DNA from: Acanthaster planci
Taxonomy: Eukaryota; Echinodermata; Asteroidea; Valvatida; Acanthasteridae
Reading direction: 5' to 3'
Assembly (NCBI RefSeq): GCF_001949145.1
Contig: NW_019091618.1
Span: 204,831 to 268,830, forward strand
DNA: 64,000 nt
Both the position numbers and the translations under genes were made by a program. Positions 33,406 to 44,900 of this stretch are shown here, piece after piece; position 1 is the first letter of the stretch, and every line of letters starts with the position of its first letter. The notes beneath the pieces are model-generated. The model ran no database searches. It was given only the letters and a program-made list of their open reading frames with translations, and had not been told where the DNA came from.

Positions 33406-33500
33406 TGGAAATGAAACGAGCCCCTTTTGTATGTATACGGGTAGGGAATGAGTATTATAAACTGGTGACTAAAACAGAGAGATGGGCGGGAAGCCTTTTC

Positions 33501-33622
33501 GACTTGTACTTCATTATTATTCATAGAATTCAAATTATACCTGTATTTCATATTTCATTTTCACATAATTTTTGGAATCCTATTACATAACAATTCTTAC
33601 AAGTCTTCAGAGGGTTTGCATG
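33501..33622. repeat. DIRS A internal complementary region
   Basis: Bases 33501-33568 are the reverse complement of 33200-33265 (GACTTGTACTTCATTATT and onward). Bases 33575-33622 are the reverse complement of 38612-38664 (CTATTACATA...CAAGTCTTCAGAGGG). The two outer ends, about 5.4 kb apart, are therefore found side by side here. This is the expected DIRS arrangement. Confidence 0.85.
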
Positions 33623-34149
33623 TTCAAGTTCAAAGCTTATTTGCAAAAAGGGCGAGTTCAACAATCCACATAAATCATGACGTGACCAACATACAATCAA
33701 TTGCTTGTTTTGAAAGCTATTAGGAAAGCATCACTCCTGGAAACAAAACAAGAGACACCTTTATGTTGAAATAAATGTGCAATGAGCTCTCCAAGTCAAT
33801 TATATTAACAATCAAACAGGCACTTTTAATCTCGGATCAATTGGATATGCATCCAATAAAGTCAAATTTGAACAAAGATCAACAACACATTCAAGTTACT
33901 GAGGAGATTTTTAAGTTTCTCAAAGTTTCCCACAACTTTGCGANAGTTTAACTAATAATGCACTGGTACTAATAATCATTTCTGTAGGAGAAGGCAAATA
34001 CGTTCGATGGATGGTCTTAAATAAAGATGACCTTCCACTTACAACCTAGAAGAGCCTTTATTTGGGGCAAACTCAGAAACCAGAATAAACTTGGAGCAGA
34101 CGTGCTACTTCCTTTTAGTCTGCACTTAGAACTGAGGATGCAAATTTGG

Positions 34150-34611
34150 AAACATCTATCATTTTGTTGTAGAACCTGGCCAAGTTACTGGCATTAGACC
34201 AGTTGGCTGTGTAAAGTGTATCATTTAGCGATACCCCTTGCATCAAGCTTAAGCAGCTGAAGTTGATGCACTTCGGAAACTATGAGCGGTATAGACATTT
34301 TTATGTATCCCCGCTGCCTGAAGTTTATTTTGCATCCATCTTGCCAGGGTACCAGTCAACACAGCTTTACATGTATGTGGTTTCCTAGTTGAAATAAACA
34401 GCCCAGTGGTAGAATCTCTGAGTGAACTCGTTCTGTCAAGATACTCCCTTAAAGTCGATATAACACGTAATTCACTGTTAGCTTCAAAGGCGTGCAGAGT
34501 AAGTGTATTACTGGAGATACCTTTCTTTGGACAATTAGTCTTTAGTAATTCCACTACCGTACATCTGTTATCTGAGAAATCAAAATATTGGATGTCAAGA
34601 GCAGCAAGCAT
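34150..34611 (-). pseudogene. DIRS A tyrosine recombinase, C-terminal part
   Basis: Minus-strand 34611..34249 contains LREYLDRTSSLRDS, LFISTRKPH, LARWMQNKLQAAGIH and the HxxR box HSFRSASTSAA, followed by a stop. In another frame just downstream comes NWSNASNLARFYNKM, which supplies the catalytic tyrosine (FYNK). One frameshift near 34250 thus separates the two catalytic parts. Confidence 0.8.
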
Positions 34612-35215
34612 TTGAGTTCACTGTGCTGTAACAAGAGCCAGCAAGCTTAAAAGTTATTGGTAACAACAAATCGCTGTTGTCAGGTAAATTTGAAATGTGG
34701 TCTAAGAGCTTTGACACTTACCACGTTTTATAATAGGATGTTGCCCCACAGGCTGACCTCCAGCCAAAGTCACTGATTAGGCTGACCTATAAAGATTTAT
34801 AGTTGAATATGACTTTCCATCTGAATGCTGCCGAGCCAGGAAATTAGCAATATCTAGTTCAAATGGCGCAAAAGGATTGATTTTCCTCCTACCACACCAG
34901 CTAAGCCAACATTTCCAGGCAGACTTGTACTGTTTTTCTGTGCCTTGCCTCCAAGAATTGGAGAGGAGTTTGGAGGCATCTTCCGAAAGTCCCTGTGCTG
35001 CCCATTGTCACCTGAGATGGTCTAAGTGGCTAACTTGAGGTTCAGGGGATGGACTTCCCAAGGTTGGTCTAGAGCAGACTCTGGGAGCTGAATTGGATGT
35101 GACACACACATTGACAGTAGTTGTGGGAACCAGGCTTGGGTTGGCCAAATGGAAGCAACCAGCAGACATGGGCCTGTCTTTTCTCAAACAAAATGGTGGA
35201 AAAATGTAAGAGGAT

Positions 35216-35731
35216 NNNNNNNNNNNNNNNNNNNNNNNNNNNNNNNNNNNNNNNNNNNNNNNNNNNNNNNNNNNNNNNNNNNNNNNNNNNNNNNNNNNNN
35301 NNNNNNNNNNNNNNNNNNNNNNNNNNNNNNNNNNNNNNNNNNNNNNNNNNNNNNNNNNNNNNNNNNNNNNNNNNNNNNNNNNNNNNNNNNNNNNNNNNNN
35401 NNNNNNNNNNNNNNNNNNNNNNNNNNNNNNNNNNNNNNNNNNNNNNNNNNNNNNNNNNNNNNNNNNNNNNNNNNNNNNNNNNNNNNNNNNNNNNNNNNNN
35501 NNNNNNNNNNNNNNNNNNNNNNNNNNNNNNNNNNNNNNNNNNNNNNNNNNNNNNNNNNNNNNNNNNNNNNNNNNNNNNNNNNNNNNNNNNNNNNNNNNNN
35601 NNNNNNNNNNNNNNNNNNNNNNNNNNNNNNNNNNNNNNNNNNNNNNNNNNNNNNNNNNNNNNNNNNNNNNNNNNNNNNNNNNNNNNNNNNNNNNNNNNNN
35701 NNNNNNNNNNNNNNNNNNNNNNNNNNNNNNN
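35216..35731. other. Assembly gap, 516 N
   Basis: Run of N inside DIRS A between the RNase H and tyrosine recombinase regions. A single N also occurs near 33944. Confidence 0.99.
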
Positions 35732-35786
35732 GAAGCAAAAGGGTCAACATCAGGGCAGAATGTGTGCTTGATAATTCGATCAAAGA

Positions 35787-36062
35787 CTACCGCTTGAGAC
35801 TTACCGGTAGTTCTTTGCTCGAGTTTGTGCGAGAAAGAAGGTCAGCTCGAAAATTGAATTGCCCGGCAACGTGCGTTGCAGATAGGTGTATGTTCCTTTG
35901 AAAACACCACTTGAATATTTGGGTTGCCACCTGGTTTAAACAAACAATACATGTACATGTAGTTTCACCCATTTTTGACAAGTACGCTGTGCTGCTATCA
36001 GATTGGATAAGGACATGTACATTACTAATGTTTGAGCACAACGTAAGAAGAGCATATTGCAC
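35787..36062 (-). pseudogene. DIRS A RNase H fragment
   Basis: VLIQSDSSTAYLSKMGET and NIHLSATHVAGQFNFRADLL are the SDNSTAV.YI and H.PG..N..AD.LSR blocks of the DIRS/Ty3-like RNase H. The frame is open from 36062 to the assembly gap side and ends near 35787. Confidence 0.75.
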
Positions 36063-36459
36063 AGCTAAAAGCTCCAGAACATTAATGTGAAGCTTTTTGT
36101 GGGTGTTGTTTCACTTACCCTGTTTGTAGGAGTTGTCTGTCTCACATACTGCTCCCTGATTACTGGCATCTGTAGAGATAACGATATCAATAGGAGGAGT
36201 TTTAATACTACATTTTACTCCCTCAGAAGGAACCGTAAGCCACTATTGAATTTCATCCAAAAAAATGTGTGATATCAATAAGGGCCTCAAAATCGCCCGA
36301 CTCTGCCTGAAGTGCTTTAGGTTTAGTCTCTTCCATATTTGTCAGTAATGAAGTTTACCTTGAAGGAAAGCTTCAAATGTAGAAACAATCAAACCAATGC
36401 ATCTAGCCAGTTGGCGAATGGTTACTGATTTCTTACAATATAACTGTCGACATTCAAAC

Positions 36460-37000
36460 TTAAATCTCTTCCTTAGATCCGGGGTTTGCAATGTCATGGA
36501 AGATTAATCGATCGTAAACCCCAAGTACATCAATCGTGTCTTGAGGATCAAGGAAGATTTTTTTAAAACTGATTTCAAACCCAAGAGTTTTCAATAGCCT
36601 TATCATGAAGGCAGTACTATAGCTTTCTTCTTTTGGAGAAGAGAAAATGAGTATGTCATATAAGTAAATGACCAACGTACACCTTGACCTCTAGCCAAGG
36701 CCAATACTGGCTTTATAACCTTTCAGAAACTTCTTGATAAGCCAAACGGTAAAATGTAAAGCAGAAAAGCTTTCCTGCCCATCTGCCCATAAGAAGCAAA
36801 AGTAAGGTTGATCTTTCTCAGACATTGGGATAGAGAAGTATGCATCTTTCAAGTCTATCAATGTAAGATAGTCGTTATGTTGTATTAAGTTTTTCACAAA
36901 TCTCATGTTCTCTATCCATTTTAAAGTGTTTGTACACTACAAATTTATTGAGATCTTTCAAGGTAATAGGGCCTAACTGGTCTCAATTCACCCGACTTTT
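36460..37000 (-). pseudogene. DIRS A reverse transcriptase fragment
   Basis: The minus strand shows LTLIDLKDAYFSIPMSEKDQ (first catalytic Asp in DLKDAY), YFCFLWADGQ and SALHF. After a frameshift come VIYLYDILIFSSPKEES and LLKTLGFEISFKK. The expected YxDD box reads YLYD, so the first Asp of the pair is replaced by Tyr. This copy cannot be an active polymerase. Confidence 0.8.
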
Positions 37001-37319
37001 TCGGTATCAGGAATATGTTTGGAGAGAAAGCGTCATGCCGCCTGAGGGATATCTCTGATTGCTCCTTTGAGCCAAAGCTCACTGATCTCAGTGTTAATCA
37101 TGAGAGATTCTCGTTCGGAGAAATTTTTCTGAGGATGTTTAGAGAACTGAACAGGACAACTCACAAAATCCATGTGACATCCTGATACAGTGTTCAGAAT
37201 CAATCGATCTGAATTGATTTGAGACCAACTGTCTTTATGCTATTTAAGCCTCCCGGCCCATGCCAGCAGAGATGGAAGCTGAACTGATTTTACATACCCA
37301 TTTTTTTTCCAGTGCTGGC

Positions 37320-38455
37320 CTAGTTACAGTAGATGGTTTGGTGGGCTTTTGGTGCCACATGGGTCGTCCATGAGCTGGTTGGGACATCTGAGAGCCCCAA
37401 GAAGATGCACGCCAGTAGTGCTTGTCTCTGTCGGAGATTCCGCCGTAGTATGGCGGACGAACCTTTGCCAATTTGTCTTTGGTGTTTATTATAAGGTGTG
37501 TAAAGGCAATATGAAAGTTTAGGTTTCTTCTCCTCCGAGGTCAGTTTTCTACTGGCCTCGAAGGCTTCAACTACCTGTTTCATGGTATTATTCAGGTTTT
37601 TCCTGAACAACATATCAGAGACGAATTGCGGGAGCATAGACCCCGATACATTGGATTGAGGACCTTTTTTAGTTCCTCTTTCTTTCATGCTTAGTTCATA
37701 AGAGGCATTCCCTGCAAGGGTTATGCCATCTAGGGCAAGTTCTTTGACCTTGTTGACATTTACAGGTTGGCCCAACTTAGCTGTGGTACGCAGTTCGGTA
37801 AGTATGTTGCAGTAAGGGAGCAACCCTTTGACATGTTTCTGAATTTGCTGAAAGATCACATCTTTGGATCTGGCCAAAACAGGAATTGTTCCTCACAGTT
37901 CACTTTCAATTCTGGGTGCCGTGACGGCGTGGTATATTGCTCTGCAATTTTTTCATATGTCTCTTTTTTGACAGGTAAAGTTACGGCTTTAACCACCCCT
38001 TCGGCTATATTCCCGATAATCTCAAGGCATTTGGCTTCACTATCTGTGTAAATGTCTTTGCTCGGAAGAACATCAAAATCAGCATATGCTGCAGCTTCAT
38101 TACCTGCCAGAACACTGGTCAGGTCAAACTCTGACCGAGCTGGGTTAAAAGCAGGACCCTTTTGGCTTAGCAATTCTTCCTGGAAGTCATCGTCATATAG
38201 GGCTGAAACTTCAAGATGAGGTGAGCCCTCGACAGGGTTGTCCTGGCCAGCGTGCTTCGCACGTCCGGCAGGAAGGACAGCATTTTGCACCAGAGATGTC
38301 AGCTTGTCCTGCATGGCACAGAAGCTGATCACTTCTGTATACCCTAAGCATTAGCCTGCAGTCGAGCATCGAAATCTCTGTGAGAACTAGGCTTACTTTG
38401 GCCTTGTTGAAGTAACCTGATGTCATCTTCCTCAGAGTCCATCATCATGGCTGCA
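37320..38455 (-). pseudogene. DIRS A gag-like ORF, frameshifted
   Basis: Begins at an ATG triplet run near 38455 (MMMDSEEDDIRLLQQGQ) and hits a stop after about 36 codons. It continues in another frame through 38332..37856 (DKLTSLVQNAVL, EVSALYDDDFQEELL, IGNIAEGVVKAVTLPVKKET) and a third at 37877..37320 (VKELALDGITLAGNASYELS, FVSDMLFRKNLNNTM). Position before RT and the overall acidic/helical character fit a DIRS gag. I recognise no zinc knuckle. At least two frameshifts. Confidence 0.65.
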
Positions 38456-38479
38456 ATGTAGGAGCTCTTTTCACAATGC

Positions 38480-38632
38480 CTATCACACAAAGAAAAGATG
38501 CTGACTCCTTCCAGCATGGGTTTATATACCCATCCTGGGCCACCTCATTTGAATTACCATTGATCCTTTGAACCTATTGTGTGAATCGCATGCCTGACAC
38601 ATGGAAAGAAATGCAAACCCTCTGAAGACTTG
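38480..38632. repeat. DIRS A inverted terminal repeat, right (5') copy
   Basis: This is the 5' terminal repeat for the minus-strand element. It lies directly upstream of the gag-like ATG (about 38455) and carries the TATATAA box, so it probably holds the element's promoter. Confidence 0.85.
38522..38528 (-). promoter_or_regulatory. TATA box in DIRS A 5' ITR
   Basis: Minus-strand TATATAA lies within the palindrome GGGTATATAAACCC, about 65 bases ahead of the gag-like start codon. The same box is kept in the left ITR (33365-33371). A role as core promoter is inferred. Confidence 0.55.
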
Positions 38633-38665
38633 TAGGAAGTGTTACATGTGTATGTAATAGAATGC

Positions 38666-41600
38666 TTGGTTGGCACCAATATAAAGACAATCAATTGGAT
38701 AGGGAAAGAGTATGGTTGATTTATTTTTGTATTAGATGGAAATATGATAACACACTATTACAGTTAATGCAGGTCTCTTTTTTGCAACTTCACAAATTTT
38801 AGACAAAAGACATTTACAGTTTTTCGACTAATTTATTGCTTTATTAAGTACATCTTTCTGTAATCAGTCCTGAAACGATTCTAGAAGTTACTGGTACACA
38901 AATCGATGTATGTATACCATACGTACATAATACAAGAAAACTTTCAGCCTGTGTCTTGCTTACGTACATGTACATGTAGAGCAAAATTGTAATCAGTTCC
39001 TTCAAGTTGCAGAAACCAACTACACTTAGTCTATTGCATTTCCAAGCCACCTTTTTCTAATTTCTTCTTTTATATTTAATTGTTGAATCCAAATGGAATA
39101 TTCTTCCCACTTCACCCATGTGACAGGATTCCACAACTGAGTCGTAAAAGCAAACTGAGTTACTGGTATGTTTTGATCACAAATTTTGGTATCCTGACAA
39201 AAATGGACAATATACATGTACGGGTGAACCATGTTGAAAGTTCCCATTGATTTACAATGTCAAATCTTCAAGATTCTCTTAAAGGCATTTCGCTCAAAGG
39301 TTGCTCTGGTGAATTACGACTCATTTTGTTAAGTTGGGTCACATATACATCTACAGTAAAAATCCATCACCAGCACTTTCCCTTTTTATGAGTGAACATG
39401 TTGAAAGTTTCAGTGTTTCCTTGGTGTCTTGTGAGATGAACATTTTAGACAAAATCTACTGGTAGTGCTACTGGTAGTTATGGATGTAGCCTCCTATTAT
39501 ATGACTGGCAAATGAATTGATTGTCCAACAATAACACTCCTATTATATGACTGGCAAATGAATTGATTGTCCAACAATAACACAAATGTCAAAGGTATTC
39601 TTGCTACCAGTACCAGTGGTTCAGTTTCATTTCTAACACAGGCACTTTTATTCAATGTGTTATAAAAGAACAGTTTAACACTTGAGTATATTGAGGCAGG
39701 GCTTAATTGCAAAGTATTATACATGTACATGTATGTAAACATTTGATCTTTCTGTCCTTTTTTGTGTGTATAAATTTCAAGCTCACTACTTATCATTCAA
39801 TGCCTGTGGACAATTGCCTAAGTATTTCTTCTGTATTTGTAATGGGTACAAATCTTCATTGCAGTGCTTTGCAACTTGCTACTCGTGTTGTGACAAACTT
39901 GAGAATAAGTCACACACTAAGACATCCATGTATCACATATGGTTCAGTGCTACAGAAACATAGAAACACCACTCCTCTCCCTCCCTTGCCTGCTGTGTAT
40001 TAATTCGGTTCATTTTCTTGAATGATCAGAACTCACAGTATCCAAAGTGTGAAATGTGAAAATTGCTAGTCTGGACAAGTTGAGAACATTTAACAGAGTT
40101 AAGTATATTGTCTGCAGTCATCTTTGACTGCAATTGTTTGCATATGCCGGTGCATTACTTGTGCTAGGGATTTAGAATTTGCATGTACATGTATTCCTCC
40201 AAGAATATTTCCTTGCCCCTGACTTGCAACTGCTACCACTACACACAGGGTATTAAGGTTCATTGTAAGTTAAAATAACCAAGTTTATGTTTTTAAAAGT
40301 ACAAGTATTTACTTGAACCAAAATATTGCAATTTTAAAAAGTTATATACAATTATATAAAAAATTCTCATCCATTTTGCAAACTTTCCCTTGATTAAATA
40401 CATGTACCTAACCCTATTGCTGGAATAGTATAACAGATAAATACCCACAAAGAAATGCATAATTATGTAGTACTTTTCAGTAGCAGATTGCTATGCTGGA
40501 GTACACTGTAAAATAATTAAAGTAGCAAATATTACTTGACATACATGTACTGTACTCTTGACAATGGAATTTTGGGATGAGGTGCGGTGATGACTATTGC
40601 TACGTCAACCATAGTTTAATAATGCTATGAACAGAAAGTAAAAATTGATATTATTGCTTAAGAGTTTGACTGTAATGTCTTAAGTATATGAAGCAAACAT
40701 GTACACAAGAATGTATCCAGTACATTTCAAATATCAAGTAATACTGTTTATTTCTTTAATGATAAGAGTTTTCGGTATAAAAGGTTAAAATTTCAGGACT
40801 TTAAAAACACAAACTTTCAGGTAAACACATTTTCTGGGAAGCTGGGGATTATATGTTTAATTAGGCACTTTAAATATGAACTCACTTCACATTTAGGACA
40901 TACTGGTGGATAATTTTACAAATCTGAAACCTGACCAGCCTCTAAAACAAGGCAAGTAACCACAGACAACACAGTCTCAAATGAGTATTGAGAATAATAC
41001 TAAAGTGGTAAAATGCTGGGCATTCCACAAAATCAAACAGGTAAATAATTTGACACATCTGTAGATACTATTAATTTTCATTTCAGTGCAACTTAAAAAT
41101 GCTTAACACCTGTAGATCCCTATTCTGATGACACTATATGTACACTTAGTACAGTATGTGTGCTTTCTTGAGGTGCTGAGTGGACCTAAATTGGGTCTCC
41201 ACTGTCGCCACAGAAAAGTTTAAATGTAAATACAGTGTGACATGATCAGTATGTGACTATTGCTGCATTGGATGTACTTGTACATGTACTTTGTATCCTG
41301 TACAAACATTTCAATTAAGCAGAGCGTGATAACATAACTATTGAAAAATTGCATATGATGCTATCGATATTTTGGCAAGGGAAATGGGTTGAATAACATA
41401 AATTACCTATTACTTTAAACTTTATGTCACTCTGAAAACTCAGCCCACATCATAATAAACAGTGGCTCCAGCAAGTTTCCAGGATGGGGCTAAATTCAAA
41501 ACTTGAAATTTTCTCTGGTAAGCAAAACATTTACAGGCAACCACCGATGGGAAAATGCCTGTTTGCAAAAAATGAGCAAAGCAGGTGATTCCACAGAAGG

Positions 41601-41702
41601 TTGTATACCTTTTCATGTATTTAGAGGGGGTTCAATAATAAAAGGAAATATCTTGTCCAAATTCATGAAAATCATTGCAACTATGCCCACTTCCACACCC
41701 TT
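38666..41702. other. Intergenic between DIRS A and ADA2 3' end
   Basis: Apart from the 46-bp tandem duplication I recognise nothing. Open frames are short and compositionally random. Confidence 0.45.
39492..39583. repeat. Perfect tandem duplication of a 46-bp unit
   Basis: Units 39492-39537 and 39538-39583 are identical, starting TCCTATTATATGACTGGC. No mismatch is seen, so the duplication is recent or an assembly effect. Confidence 0.85.
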
Positions 41703-41708
41703 TTTATT
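41703..41708 (-). terminator. Candidate ADA2 polyadenylation signal
   Basis: Read on the minus strand this is AATAAA, about 128 bases after the ADA2 stop codon. Position and hexamer fit a poly(A) signal. Such hexamers are common in AT-rich DNA. Confidence 0.4.
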
Positions 41709-41835
41709 GCATAAGGATGGAGGATTTAAGTAAACCACAACCATTTTAAATAGCCCTATTGTGAATATATTGCAATGACACCACTCACTGTTTGTCTATG
41801 TGCTTCCCTGCTTGTACATTACTCTGCTTCACTTT

Positions 41836-41944
41836 TCACTTTCTACTTCCTATTTTAGCCAAAATTGTATCCAAGAAAGAATTCCACTTCTTTTGCCACA
41901 GAAGCATAGCTTCTTTTTTCTCCATCACTGACATTGCACTGTAC
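41836..41944 (-). CDS. ADA2: ADA2 terminal exon and stop
   Basis: The acceptor is catttgcag|gtacag. The exon completes AG|G (Arg) and reads [20 protein letters not shown], then [11 protein letters not shown] to TGA at 41838-41836. It corresponds to the C-terminal helix of ADA2 (YSTL...F..IWKKRWDKFI). The exon is separated from the previous one by about 7.2 kb. Confidence 0.9.
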
Positions 41945-44900
41945 CTGCAAATGAAATGTAATAGTTGTTACATTAGTGAACAGAAATTTACTAGTGCAAA
42001 AAAGGCAAATATATCAAATGTACATCCAAGATATCACTTGTATGACATAAAAACCAGTTTTAATCTTAGTGCTGTTGCTGTAGAGGGGTGCTGTATGGAG
42101 ATTGTCTATTTTGACAGACTGGATACCAGCTATTGCCACTCACTATAGGTTCATCGGTGTACAGATTCACCTTTATTAGTTGTCACACTTGTGCTCAAGG
42201 CTCATGGTATACAGGCCACAGACATACTACATCCGTGTTCCATGAGTGCGAGCATGATAACGAGATTACATGTATCTTCAAGCAAACTTGACACGCAGTA
42301 AAGATGGTAAAGGGCCTTTGCACACTTTACATGACAAAAGAAGACAAAAGTTTCATGTACATGAATACGTGTGCACAGCAAAAGGAGGAACACTGATGTA
42401 CCACAATTCCGTGATTTTAGTGGAAGTTTATGATTTTAGTGGAAGTTTATCGACAGTCCACTTTACGTACATCATCCTGAAAACAGCCAATAATTAAAAG
42501 CATTTAAACACATGACAATCAGCACAGGCAATGCAACACTTCTGAATTTACAGTCATGCAGATGTGCATCTGCCTTTGGTGTAAAAATAGCAGAGTGCGA
42601 TGAGTCAGAACATGCAGTGTATTACATGGGGTTTGACATGGCCCATGCAACACAGTTATATGCCTTCTATATCTCACGACATAAAGAAAAGAGAACCGGA
42701 ACATGTGCCCAGTACAAGAACTGACCAAGTACATAAACATGTTTTGAGCTTTACTTGAAAGTTATCACATGTAAATATATTTAGCAACTACATTTGAACG
42801 ACAAAAAAAAGTGATATTCACTGGATTTTAAAGAGTCAGCAAATCAATCATATGTATTCTTTACATGTGTCTTACATGTCCTTGCCACCTTTTTAAAAAC
42901 AAAATAAGGGTTAGAGGTCATATTACTTAAGAATCAGAGAGCTTTAAACTTCACGCCCTCCCCCAATAACTTTATCAACTAGACAGATCTGAAACACATG
43001 TAGATGTAAGAAATGACATAATACTTCAGACTTTATTTTCATTGATCCATGTAATGTGGTTTATTGCATTACATGTTATCCCTGTGGCAAACTGTACATC
43101 GGAGAGACCAAGCGTTGCAAAGTGTGCGCCAACAAACACCCGGCCTTACTGTTGCACAGCACTTTTGCATGCCATCACATACTCTCGATGACATAAATGT
43201 CTGTATCCTGAGGAAAGCGTCAACTGATGTACAGCGTAAGGAACTGGAGCAGCGCATCATTTTTTAACTTGGAACGCTGCATCCAGGAAGAATGAACGTG
43301 GATTTTTCTGCGTTCATTTAGAACTGAATCTGCTTCCCCTGAAGGAAGTACTCAGTTACCGAAAGCTTGGCAATTACATATTTCAAAGCACTGAAATATT
43401 ATAATACATACATGTACATGTATATAGGTTTTCCCGGCCAATTTCGGCAAACAAGCAAGTCTCCATTTTTGCCAGTCATAAGATTATAACTTTTAACCCA
43501 CTTTCACATATTACTACAGTCCATTCAAGATTTATCAAAGTGCAAAGAATTTTTTTTATCTTTGTGGTAACTATTTAACACTGTAAGTTTTCAATTTGGA
43601 TGTGATGCATGGCTTGTTTGGTGTTGTGAATCTTTCACCATGTCTTCTGCTTTCAACCTACCCCAAACAGTCTCTACATATGCAAATTCCTTTGCATCTG
43701 ATTTGATTGACTAAAACTTCTGATCAACCGTAGTGCACCCTCTAGTCCCATGATGTATAGTGGAATGGCCACTATGTTTGCCCTTCTTTTTCTTAACGTG
43801 ATTCTAAACGGACGTATCCTTTTGGTTGGAGGCAACAATGACAATTTTCTCGGAACTTCCACTTGACCGCTCATGCGTCAAGATGTTTAAAGTTCTCGCT
43901 GGTGCAAAACAATGGCGTCCATACCCAAAGCCAGGGAGGACTTTGACAACTTCCTCTCCATCCCTGAGATTCCAACTGAGGCTAAAGGTAAACTTTCTTC
44001 CGACGCTCACAAACCTACAGGAAAGTTTCCATTTAAAGACAAGGACAAGTATTCCGTTGAGTCTACCCTTGATAAACTCAACTAATCCTCATGATATGGT
44101 CTTTGCTGCACCGTGTTTACGACACTCCAATACTCTCTGAGTATTTGGCCCGAGCGTGTGACAAAGTTACTCTGGACTTTGCAGCTGTCGCACATCGAGC
44201 GCATGATGAGAACGTCAACTCTATCTTCAAGTAGTTCGTTCGGATCTCCATTTTAGCCACTTCTGCACGCAGATCCAACACCTTAGACACCATGAACATA
44301 CCCTATATGAGGGAGTCAAGTCACGACTTCAAGAACTTCCCCTTTATGGCAAAGACCTTGGAAGTTGGAAGTTAAGCGCATTGACACAACATATAAACTT
44401 AGCTTCCGTGAACCTCCACCACTGGCTTCACCTTGCCAATACCGTCCTGATGACCCCCGGGCTCGACCCTTCCGGCCTCTGCGTCAGGGCGATTCTCGTT
44501 CCTTTCGCCCCTTTCGTCTACCCAGTTACCAGACGAATCGTGGCTGTCCATCCTTCTCTTGACCTACCAAACCATCCCAGAGGAGCTTCAAGGGAAGAAC
44601 TACCAAGTTGTGCTACCCCCGACCTCCCGGGGATAGACATCGCTGACTATTCAGACCTGTCTCGGCCTACTGATTCCGGACCTGTCGGCGGGCAAACTCT
44701 TCGCAGGGTCTTGGGAGAAAGTCACATCAGATAGCTGGGTGCTCGCGACCATTCATCATGGATATGCCCTCGAATTCACGAGCACCCCTCCGTCTGTACA
44801 GATCTATCCTCCGTCAGACTTCAATTCCTACAGACAGAAGCAAATGACAGCCACTGGAGTCCGAGATAGACTCTCTCCTTCGGAAACATACTATCCGCCT

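Larger units (their letters stand above)
33200..38665 (-). mobile_element. DIRS retrotransposon A with ITRs and internal complementary region
   Basis: Inverted terminal repeats at about 33263-33405 and 38480-38632 share about 135 bases at high similarity. Internally, reading the minus strand: gag-like (38455..37320), RT (37000..36460), RNase H (36062..35787) and tyrosine recombinase (34611..34150). Near the 3' end, 33501-33622 holds the complement of the left outer edge (33200-33265) joined to the complement of the right outer edge (38612-38665). This is the internal complementary region that defines DIRS elements and templates their circular intermediate. Frameshifts, an altered RT active site and a 516-base gap (35216-35731) show this copy is inactive or incomplete. 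Confidence 0.88.

Noticed and set aside
35121-35901. 200-250 codon frames on both strands
   Set aside because: Artefact of the 516-base assembly gap.
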